NCBI GenBank assembly: GCA_016839345.1
Contig: JAEOUL010000148.1
Span: 1-6,716 of the forward strand
Reading direction: 5' to 3'
Length of the DNA: 6,716 bases
From: Candidatus Thorarchaeota archaeon
Lineage (GTDB): Archaea > Asgardarchaeota > Thorarchaeia > Thorarchaeales > Thorarchaeaceae
Shown here: positions 1-5,715 of the stretch, in pieces
Position numbering within the stretch: position 1 is the stretch's first letter
How the letters are laid out: every line of letters starts with the position of its first letter
The notes under the pieces: model-generated
Databases searched by the model: none
What the model saw: only the letters and a program-made list of their open reading frames with translations
Told to the model about the DNA's origin: nothing
Made by a program: the position numbers and the translations under genes

Positions 1-247
1 ACTGCTTGTAGAATTATTATACACAGATTTCGCGTATTCAAGTGAAATCATATTTCTTTCATGATTGTTTTGTATCAAAATCTTTGAGAAGTATGCTCAA
101 ACACATTAAGAAACATTATACCAACTCGAATGAGAATATTTCATGAAGTAGCAAATAACCTTTCAATTTTGAAGCGAAACTCTCCAAAGACTTTATTTCA
201 ATTTGTAACAGGGAGGAAAACCATACGGTTCTGTGGAATCTAAGAAC

Positions 248-257
248 CAATATACAA
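248..257 (+). promoter_or_regulatory. Weak candidate TATA box for the first hdrA
   Basis: CAATATACAA is one of several AT-rich hexamer-like sites upstream of the GTG at 362. If it were an archaeal TATA box, transcription would begin near 275-285 and leave a leader of about 80 bases. Other AT-rich stretches (for example around 115-122 and 190-196) are equally possible, so this is only a candidate. Confidence 0.15.
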
Positions 258-344
258 GTCCGGTATTAGCATGTAAACATCTTCGCGTCACCAGTCCTTG
301 CACGAGCAAAAAAGCGCGGACCCCCTTTACCTTGAACCTAAGCT

Positions 345-355
345 AGAAGGAAGTG
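345..355 (+). promoter_or_regulatory. Ribosome binding site supporting a GTG start
   Basis: AGAAGGAAGTG is a partial match to the anti-Shine-Dalgarno complement and lies about 7 bases before the GTG at 362. An in-frame TAG at 356-358 prevents any earlier start. The downstream paralogue begins at the same alignment position (one residue different), which supports GTG 362 as the start. Confidence 0.6.
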
Positions 356-361
356 TAGATT

Positions 362-3300
362 GTGGGAACTGAGACCGATGCAAGGATTGGAGTGTTTGTC
401 TGTCACTGTGGGTTGAATATCGCTGGTTCGATAGATGTGACAATGATTAGTGAACATGCCAAAACACTTCCAGATGTAGAACATTCAGCAGATTTGATGT
501 TTACATGTTCAACAGATGGATTGAAAACAATTCAAGACGCGATCAAGGAGTTCAATTTGAATCGTGTAATTGTTGCTTCATGCACACCAAGAACACACGA
601 ACCTATTTTCCGAAAGACAATCGAAGTCGCAGGTCTCAATCGATTTCTCTTCGAGATGGTGAATATCAGAGAACATGTTTCTTGGTGTACAATGCATGAT
701 AAAAAAGGTGCATATGAGAAAGCCAAAAAGCTGGTTGAAATGGCTGTGGCCAGAGCCAGACTTCTTGAACCGTTGGGTCTCGAGAGTGTTTCAATAATTC
801 CGGAGATTGCAGTTATCGGTGGTGGCGTTGCAGGTATCTCTGCTGCACTAAGTGCTGCAAATGGAGGATATCAAGTTCATTTGATAGAACGTCTTCCAAC
901 TATAGGAGGCCAAATGGCACTATTAGACAAGGTGTTTCCACAAAATGACTGTGCAATCTGTATACTAGGACCAATCATGGCTTCTGTGGAACAACATCCA
1001 AAGATCAATCTCATGACATATAGTGAATTGGAGGATGTTGATGGATATGTTGGCAACTTCAGGTTAACAGTGAGGAAGAAAGCGCGGTATATCGATTCAG
1101 AGAAATGTAACTCCTGTGGTGAGTGTGTACCTGTATGCCCCATGTCTACATCCAATGATTACGAGTTTGGTCTGGTAGATAGTAAGGCAATTTATAGACC
1201 ATTTCCTCAAGCTGTGCCTAATACATTCACCATTAACAAGAAAGGGATTTCCTCTTGTAGAAATGCATGTCCTGCAAAGGTCAACAATCAAGCATTCATA
1301 GGTCTCTTCAGAGAAGGACGGTACAAAGAATCTCTTGATGTCCTTCGTGAAGGTGCTCCACTCCAAAGAATTCTTGGGCGCGTCTGCCATTTTCCCTGTG
1401 AGAGAGGTTGTGCTCGTAGTGATTTTGATGAAGCTGTCGCCATCAGACAATTGAAGCGGTATGTTGCTGACTATGTATTTGAGAATGAACAGGATGTCCC
1501 AGAACGAATAGAACCATCACGAAAAGAGAAGGTTGTTGTTGTTGGGGCTGGTCCTTCAGGACTGGCATGTGCTCTCAATCTCCAAATCAGAGGATATCCA
1601 GTCACAATCATTGAATCATCAAACAAACCTGGAGGTATGTTAAGCTGTATTCCAGAATATTCTGTATCGAACGAAGTAGTTGACCAAGATATTGAGTGGG
1701 TACTTGGTAATGGTATCAACCTCCAGATGAACACCAAGGTCGGGAAAGACATCACATTGAACCAACTTAGAAAGGACTTCAACGCAGTCTACTTGGCAAT
1801 AGGTGCACAGAAACCTGCTGAGCTGAAGCTTGAAGGGATGAGAAATAGGGGTGTATTGTATGGTCTTTCATTTCTAAAAGCTGTAAAGAAAGGAAACCCA
1901 CCCTCGGCGTTAGGAGAGAATGTAGTCGTTATTGGAGGTGGAAACGCAGGTATAGACTGTGCTAGGACTGCTATAAGGCTTGGAGCAAAGAAGGTCACCA
2001 TGGTGTGTTTGGAAACAAGAGACCTTACTTCACGAGACAGAATGCCTGCACACGATTGGGAGATCGAAGACGCTGAGGCAGAAGGAGTAAAGATCCTTGG
2101 CTCTCTAGGCCCGACAAAAATCCTGAGTGAAAAGGGGAAGATCACTGGACTCGAATCAAAAGTATGTACTTCTGTGTATACATCAGATGGAAAGTTCTCG
2201 CCAACCTTCTCCAAAGATGCAGGACCTACAATCAAATGTGACACGGTCATCATCTCGATTGGACAACGTACAGATCTTTCTGGACTGGAGAAGTTAGGCA
2301 CAACACCTGGGGGAACCATAGCAGTAGATGCAATTACGCTTGAAACCAGTATCCCTGGCATATTCGCTGGAGGAGATGTAGTCATTGGACCATCTAGTGT
2401 GATTGAGGCAATCGCTCATGGGAAAGAAGCAGCTGAGTCAATTGACCGTTACTTGAATGGAGTTGACCTTGCAAAAGGTCGATCAAGTGATGTGCATGTT
2501 GTCGAATCTGAAGAGGTTGATTTTAGAGAGGTTTCACGGATGCACAGAACAAAGACACGGACATTAAGTCTCAAAGAAAGAAGGAACAGTTTTCATGAAG
2601 TTGAGATTGGATTTCTGCAGAAGGCTGCAAAACAAGAAGCTGAACGCTGTATTAGTTGTGCTATCTGTAGTGAATGCAAGATTTGTTTGGAGAAGTGCGA
2701 GCCAGATGCAATTGAGCATGACATGATTGATGAATTAGTTGAACTTAACGTGGGGGCAATCATAGTGGCGACTGGAGGAGAGTCGTACAAACCAGTAGAA
2801 TCAAGAGAATATGGATTTGGCTTTCTCCCGGATGTTGTTACAAAGGCTCAGTTTGAGAGACTGACCAACGCTGCAGGACCGACACAAGGTAAAATCAAAC
2901 GACCCTCAGATGGAAAAACACCAAAGAGCATTGCATTCATTCAATGTGTTGGTGCAAGAGACCCTAGAGCGCATTCAGACTATTGCTGCTACTTTGGTTG
3001 TGAGAACTCTCTGAAGCAAGCTACACAAATCAAAGAAAAGTATCCGGATACAGAAGTCAACATCTACGCAATCGATGTTCGAACTCACGGACCAGGATAT
3101 GAAGAACTCTATCAGCGCGCATTAAATATGGGAATAATCGTCATTAAAGGCAAGGCTTCTGAAGTGGAAGCTGATTCAATTGGTAGTGGAGTACGAGTCT
3201 TTGCAGAAGATCTCTATACAGGCCGTAACACATCATTGACTTATGATATGGTTGTACTTGCAACTCCTCAGCGCCCACAGTATGACTCATTAAAACTTGC

Positions 3301-3742
3301 ACGGACAATTGGTGTGAATACAGACAAACATGGTTTCTTCCTCTGTGCTCATCCTAAACTTCGACCTGTTGAATCATTCAAGGATGGAGTATTCTTTGCT
3401 GGTGCTTGTATTGGACCAGCTGATATTCGGAATGCAGTTTCTCAAGGAAGAGGAGCTGCGGCAATGGCTCAGTCTCTAATCTCAGCTGGTCGTTTTGATA
3501 TTGAACCCATATATGCTGAGATTGATGATGAACTGTGCAACAAGTGTGAACTTTGTGTTGATTTGTGTCCATATTCAGCTCCCAAACTTCAAGACGGTTC
3601 AATCGTCATAATGAAGGAACTCTGTCAGGGTTGTGGAACATGCTCAGGTGGATGTCCTCAACACGCTATTGACATGAGGCACTATCGACGAAGTCAGATA
3701 CTGCCAATGATTCAAGCTGCAATACAAAAGACGCTGGATTAA
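362..3742 (+). CDS. hdrA: HdrA-type electron-bifurcating flavoprotein with a nested GltD/NfnL-like NAD(P)H oxidoreductase domain
   Basis: Cytoplasmic iron-sulfur flavoprotein of 1126 residues with a GTG start; canonical HdrA is about 650-670. Domains in order: HdrA N-terminal domain (about 1-140, C14, C16, C49, C74 with CTPRTHEP); first part of the thioredoxin-reductase-like FAD domain (GGGVAG 153-158, E176, IGGQM 181-185, DCAIC 196-200); first ferredoxin motif C249/C252/C255/C259; KAIYRPFPQAVP 275-286; a GltD-like insertion (about 295-757); second ferredoxin-like motif, six cysteines 763-779; remaining FAD domain (ATGG 803-806, C862/C875/C876/C880, AGAC 1013-1016); two C-terminal ferredoxin motifs (C1059-C1069 and C1088-C1098). 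Known HdrA bifurcates electrons between ferredoxin and a disulfide via HdrBC. The insert suggests NAD(P)H as donor or acceptor (inference). It sits alone ahead of a probable terminator. The HdrA identity is secure; partner and direction of electron flow are not. Confidence 0.93.
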   Translation: MGTETDARIGVFVCHCGLNIAGSIDVTMISEHAKTLPDVEHSADLMFTCSTDGLKTIQDAIKEFNLNRVIVASCTPRTHEPIFRKTIEVAGLNRFLFEMVNIREHVSWCTMHDKKGAYEKAKKLVEMAVARARLLEPLGLESVSIIPEIAVIGGGVAGISAALSAANGGYQVHLIERLPTIGGQMALLDKVFPQNDCAICILGPIMASVEQHPKINLMTYSELEDVDGYVGNFRLTVRKKARYIDSEKCNSCGECVPVCPMSTSNDYEFGLVDSKAIYRPFPQAVPNTFTINKKGISSCRNACPAKVNNQAFIGLFREGRYKESLDVLREGAPLQRILGRVCHFPCERGCARSDFDEAVAIRQLKRYVADYVFENEQDVPERIEPSRKEKVVVVGAGPSGLACALNLQIRGYPVTIIESSNKPGGMLSCIPEYSVSNEVVDQDIEWVLGNGINLQMNTKVGKDITLNQLRKDFNAVYLAIGAQKPAELKLEGMRNRGVLYGLSFLKAVKKGNPPSALGENVVVIGGGNAGIDCARTAIRLGAKKVTMVCLETRDLTSRDRMPAHDWEIEDAEAEGVKILGSLGPTKILSEKGKITGLESKVCTSVYTSDGKFSPTFSKDAGPTIKCDTVIISIGQRTDLSGLEKLGTTPGGTIAVDAITLETSIPGIFAGGDVVIGPSSVIEAIAHGKEAAESIDRYLNGVDLAKGRSSDVHVVESEEVDFREVSRMHRTKTRTLSLKERRNSFHEVEIGFLQKAAKQEAERCISCAICSECKICLEKCEPDAIEHDMIDELVELNVGAIIVATGGESYKPVESREYGFGFLPDVVTKAQFERLTNAAGPTQGKIKRPSDGKTPKSIAFIQCVGARDPRAHSDYCCYFGCENSLKQATQIKEKYPDTEVNIYAIDVRTHGPGYEELYQRALNMGIIVIKGKASEVEADSIGSGVRVFAEDLYTGRNTSLTYDMVVLATPQRPQYDSLKLARTIGVNTDKHGFFLCAHPKLRPVESFKDGVFFAGACIGPADIRNAVSQGRGAAAMAQSLISAGRFDIEPIYAEIDDELCNKCELCVDLCPYSAPKLQDGSIVIMKELCQGCGTCSGGCPQHAIDMRHYRRSQILPMIQAAIQKTLD
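895..933 (+). repeat. 39-base tract identical to 6242-6280 in the second hdrA
   Basis: This segment encodes PTIGGQMALLDK and matches the paralogue base for base. All 11 codons with synonymous alternatives are the same. The next 15 degenerate codons (V191-I205) encode the same residues in both genes, yet 13 of them differ in codon. Confidence 0.9.
991..1026 (+). repeat. 36-base tract identical to 6338-6373 in the second hdrA
   Basis: This segment encodes QHPKINLMTYS and is identical in the two hdrA genes, with all 10 degenerate codons the same. It is separated from the first identical tract by 57 bases of strongly diverged sequence. Confidence 0.9.
1244..2632 (+). other. GltD/NfnL-like domain nested within HdrA (approximate residues 295-757)
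   Basis: The insert starts with an Fe-S helical domain (C299, C303-P, C342, C346, C350) of the type that opens GltD, NfnL and dihydropyrimidine dehydrogenase. An FAD Rossmann fold follows (GAGPSG 395-400, E418, PGGM 423-426), then a pyridine-nucleotide fold (GGGNAG 525-530, MPA 561-563), then the C-terminal FAD motif (GIFAGGD 666-672). Its length of about 460 residues matches a whole GltD. It interrupts the HdrA ferredoxin insertion domain exactly between the PFPQAVP segment and the second cysteine motif; removing it leaves a normal-sized HdrA of about 660 residues. Boundaries are by eye. Confidence 0.85.
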
Positions 3743-3797
3743 GTACTCTCAAGCGAACTAGGATTCAAAATCTCTACGCTAGGTCATGCCAAGAATC

Positions 3798-3842
3798 AAT
3801 GTACGATTTCGTACATTTAGAGGGAAAATTATTTTCCTTTTT
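3798..3842 (+). terminator. Double hairpin followed by a T-run downstream of the first hdrA
   Basis: Starting 56 bases after the TAA there are two perfect inverted repeats. The first is AATGTACG-ATTT-CGTACATT (3798-3817, 8-base-pair stem). The second is GGAAAA-TTA-TTTTCC (3823-3837), followed at once by five Ts (3838-3842). A hairpin plus T-run would act as an intrinsic terminator in bacteria; in archaea the T-run is the key element. This fits hdrA1 being transcribed separately from hdrCB-hdrA2. Confidence 0.5.
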
Positions 3843-3930
3843 ACTCACTGATGTAACTTGGTCAGAAAAACATACTCGATTAAACGTAGTTGTCCTAAAA
3901 CGCACATAACTCCTTGAAATCATGTCTATT

Positions 3931-3946
3931 CTGAAACACTGAAACA
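3931..3946. repeat. 8-base tandem duplication CTGAAACA x2
   Basis: The unit CTGAAACA occurs twice with no spacer. It could be replication slippage or a pair of short protein-binding sites. Its length alone does not make it significant. Confidence 0.4.
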
Positions 3947-4103
3947 TATAGAGAAATCTTGCAGAGAAAAACACACACTGACTAGGATGGTGTCCTGAAA
4001 AATTCGAAACATCAAACAGTGGACATGCCAGAATTAGAACAAAAATCTTCGAATCTTTGATTTATCCACTCAGGAACCAAAACGATTCAGAGGATGTACA
4101 AAG

Positions 4104-4265
4104 ATGGCTCGAACTAGACTCGATCTATCGAGCTTAACTCAGAAGCCGCTCACGAGTGTAGTGGCAATCTTGTATTTTCTTGTGGTCAGTGATAATGAAT
4201 TATGTTTGCGTAAGAATCGTACAAATCATTATCGAATACTTGACTCATTGACAGGGGTGAAGTAA
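4104..4265 (+). CDS. Possible small ORF (53 codons) abutting hdrC
   Basis: An ATG at 4104 opens a frame ending in TAA at 4263-4265, 2 bases before the hdrC ATG. A GAGGATG stretch at 4090-4096, 7 bases ahead of the ATG, could serve as ribosome binding site. The product would begin MARTRLDLSS and contain a short hydrophobic stretch (SVVAILYFLVV, residues 18-28), then a basic C-terminal half. I recognise no family. A chance ORF of this size in a 525-base gap is quite possible, and candidate promoter elements for hdrC lie inside it, so real coding is doubtful. If translated, it would be coupled to hdrC, like a leader peptide or small subunit. Confidence 0.2.
   Translation: MARTRLDLSSLTQKPLTSVVAILYFLVVSDNELCLRKNRTNHYRILDSLTGVK
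4119..4132. repeat. Dyad CTCGAT-CT-ATCGAG upstream of hdrC
   Basis: The arms are perfect 6-base inverted repeats with a 2-base centre. The left arm competes with a further upstream GCTCGA (4107-4112), which can pair with TCGAGC (4128-4133). It may be an operator or a small RNA hairpin in the leader; there is no direct evidence for either. Confidence 0.3.
4191..4233. promoter_or_regulatory. Inverted repeat GATAATGA...TCATTATC in the hdrC promoter region
   Basis: Two perfect 8-base inverted arms (4191-4198 and 4226-4233) are separated by 27 bases and centred 35 bases apart, ending 34 bases before the hdrC start. They bracket the AT-rich stretch GAATTATGT (4197-4205) that could be a TATA box. 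The placement suits a regulator acting on hdrCB-hdrA2. Arms this AT-rich can also arise by chance. Confidence 0.3.
4254..4260 (+). promoter_or_regulatory. Ribosome binding site of hdrC
   Basis: GGGGTGA lies 7 bases before the ATG at 4268 and matches the GGTGA part of the anti-Shine-Dalgarno complement. The in-frame TGA at 4241-4243 and the lack of any other start codon after it fix the hdrC start. Confidence 0.7.
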
Positions 4266-4267
4266 GA

Positions 4268-4822
4268 ATGGAACAGACAGATAAGAGAGGATACCGCGGC
4301 GACTTCCCAGTAAGGGATGAAGATGTAGATGCTTCCTTCAAGAATGAAGTTGCGAGTCTTGTTGGTGGAGAGGGTCTCCTGCGGTGTTTGAAATGTGGTG
4401 CATGCTCGGGTGGATGTCCAGTTGGTTCAGTGATAGATTATAGACCGAGAAAAGTTCTCGGTAATGTTCTACTAGGCCTCAAGGAGGAGGTACTCTCAAG
4501 TGACCAGATTTGGCTTTGTGCCGCATGTTTCACTTGCGAGGAACGTTGCGTTCAGCAAGTGAACTTTACAGATGTGGTCACTGTTCTCAGAAACATTGCG
4601 AGTAAGGAAGGCAATGCTGCACCAGGATACATCAAAATGGCTGAGATGGTCATGGAGAATGGACGGGTGAGTTCGAGAACAGGGCTCGTAGACAAAATGC
4701 GTGAGAAGCTTGGGTTACCACCTATACAGGATCCCGATATTAAACAGCTTCAAAAAATCATGCGTGCTGCAGGTATGGATGAGGTGATTGCAGCTAACAA
4801 GAAAGAGGAGGAATCAGAATGA
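4268..4822 (+). CDS. hdrC: Heterodisulfide reductase subunit C (two [4Fe-4S] electron-transfer subunit)
   Basis: A soluble 184-residue protein of normal HdrC length. Two complete ferredoxin motifs, C40/C43/C46/C50-P and C84/C87/C90/C94, would bind two [4Fe-4S] clusters that carry electrons between HdrA and HdrB. The segment IWLCAACFTCEERC (81-94), followed by TDVVTVLRNIA, is typical of HdrC. The usual proline after the last cysteine of the second motif is Val95 here. The tail (about 145-184) is charged and helical-looking, ending in KKEEESE. It is the first secure gene of a coupled operon: its TGA overlaps the hdrB ATG by 4 bases (ATGA, 4819-4822), and the hdrB ribosome binding site (GAGGAGGAA, 4805-4813) lies within its last codons. 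No paralogue-specific substrate can be read from it. Confidence 0.93.
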   Translation: MEQTDKRGYRGDFPVRDEDVDASFKNEVASLVGGEGLLRCLKCGACSGGCPVGSVIDYRPRKVLGNVLLGLKEEVLSSDQIWLCAACFTCEERCVQQVNFTDVVTVLRNIASKEGNAAPGYIKMAEMVMENGRVSSRTGLVDKMREKLGLPPIQDPDIKQLQKIMRAAGMDEVIAANKKEEESE

Positions 4823-5715
4823 GAAAGGCGATTGCTTGGGGCTGTTTAGTTCCTATGCGACGGTCACTTCTAGGATATGAGGCTTCTACACGCAAAGTCT
4901 TAGAACATCTTGAAATAGAAACAACAGATATTCCGAATGAAACCTGTTGTGCACCATTCTGGATGCAATCGCTTGATCTAACGACATCGATTGCCATGGC
5001 TGCGAGAAATTTGGCAAAAGCTGAAGAAATGGGATTAGATCTCTTGACTCCTTGTAGTGGTTGTTTCCATTCCTACAAACGAGTGAATCATGTTCTGAAA
5101 ACCTATCCCGATATGCGCGAACGTATTGATGATATTCTTCAGAGCGTGGGTTTGCATTACGAAGGAAGCGTTGAGGCTCGCCACCTTATAGAATTTCTCC
5201 ACAAGGATATTGGTCCTGACAAGTTGCAGCAAAAATCCACAAGGGATCTTAGTAGTATTTCAATCGGTCTTCGTTATGGATGTCATATGCTCAAACCTCA
5301 TGAGCTTCTGAATATCGAGTACTCTGAGAGACCTATCTTCGCAGACGAGTTACTTGAGCTGTTTGGTGTTAACAGTGTCCAGTATAGTGGACGTCATCGA
5401 TGCTGTGGTGGCCTTTTACGTGGAGTACAAGATGATCTTGCAGATATGATTATGCACGAACGGCTCATCGATGTAAATAATGCAGGAGTTGATGGAATAG
5501 TTACTGTCTGTTCACTATGCCATCTTCAACATGACATGGGTCAACGTAGTATCAAACGAAAGTTCGGAATGGATGAACTTGAACTTCCAGTTCTTCATTA
5601 TCCTCAGATTTTGGCACTAGGTTTTGGATATAATCCGGAGGAACTGGGACTAGACTTGCATACGATGAAGACAGACAAATTAGTTGCAAAGATTATGGGA
5701 GGAGGTCGTAGATGA
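4819..5715 (+). CDS. hdrB: Heterodisulfide reductase subunit B (CCG-domain catalytic subunit)
   Basis: A soluble 298-residue protein with two complete CCG domains. The first has C9, C43-C44 and C79/C82 (spacers 33 and 34); the second has C155, C195-C196 and C231/C234 (spacers 39 and 34). In structurally known HdrB each motif holds a non-cubane [4Fe-4S] cluster, and together they cleave a disulfide such as CoM-S-S-CoB. The GCHMLKP (154-160) and RCCGG (194-198) motifs are well kept; the last motif reads CSLCH where CPxCH is common. All ten cysteines are present, so the active site looks intact. The natural substrate cannot be deduced: a heterodisulfide is one option, another thiol-disulfide is equally possible outside methanogens. 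The stop codon overlaps the next hdrA start by 4 bases (5712-5715), with a strong ribosome binding site GGGAGGAGGT at 5697-5706. Confidence 0.93.
   Translation: MRKAIAWGCLVPMRRSLLGYEASTRKVLEHLEIETTDIPNETCCAPFWMQSLDLTTSIAMAARNLAKAEEMGLDLLTPCSGCFHSYKRVNHVLKTYPDMRERIDDILQSVGLHYEGSVEARHLIEFLHKDIGPDKLQQKSTRDLSSISIGLRYGCHMLKPHELLNIEYSERPIFADELLELFGVNSVQYSGRHRCCGGLLRGVQDDLADMIMHERLIDVNNAGVDGIVTVCSLCHLQHDMGQRSIKRKFGMDELELPVLHYPQILALGFGYNPEELGLDLHTMKTDKLVAKIMGGGRR

Larger units (their letters stand above)
1..361. other. AT-rich non-coding region upstream of the first hdrA
   Basis: No convincing gene is visible; stops are frequent in the frames I read. There is a weak TATA-like stretch near 248-257 (CAATATACAA), a short palindrome TTCATGAA at 140-147, and an isolated Shine-Dalgarno-like GGGAGG at 211-216 that has no start codon at a normal distance. 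The region presumably holds the promoter and 5' leader of the gene at 362. An upstream gene could end at or before the left edge, but nothing here proves it. Confidence 0.6.
3743..4267. other. 525-base intergenic region between the first hdrA and hdrC
   Basis: This gap is long compared with the overlapping genes that follow. It contains the double hairpin near its left end, an exact 8-base tandem duplication (CTGAAACA twice, 3931-3946), a CTCGAT-CT-ATCGAG dyad (4119-4132), an 8-base inverted repeat pair at 4191-4198 and 4226-4233, and a weak 53-codon ORF (4104-4265). I see no tRNA, rRNA or CRISPR features. A promoter for hdrCB-hdrA2 is expected in its right half. Confidence 0.6.

Noticed and set aside
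2..64. Open frame of 20 codons ending in TGA at 62-64, possibly the tail of an upstream gene
   Set aside because: Too short to show any family feature or codon bias; an open run of this length is common by chance.
258..321. GTCCG...CGGAC inverted repeat and TTGC-ACGA-GCAA mini-hairpin as a riboswitch-like leader
   Set aside because: Stems are only 4-5 base pairs with no conserved riboswitch core that I recognise.
233..346. 37-codon ORF (GTG to TAG) downstream of an SD-like GGGAGG at 211-216
   Set aside because: The SD-like site is about 16 bases from the GTG, too far for normal initiation, and the translation looks unlike a protein of any known kind. It may be a leader feature but is not supported.
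1789..2385. 198-residue minus-strand ORF inside the first hdrA
   Set aside because: It lies wholly antisense to the nested oxidoreductase domain, whose + strand motifs are intact; it is a shadow of codon usage in that gene.
1244..2632. Possibility that the first hdrA is an assembly fusion of separate hdrA and gltD genes
   Set aside because: The reading frame is continuous, the insertion sits at a clean domain position, and the second hdrA enters the same type of insertion at the same point.
3774..3974. 66-residue minus-strand ORF in the gap between the first hdrA and hdrC
   Set aside because: It runs through the double hairpin and T-run, has no recognisable domain, and its composition looks like translated non-coding AT-rich DNA.
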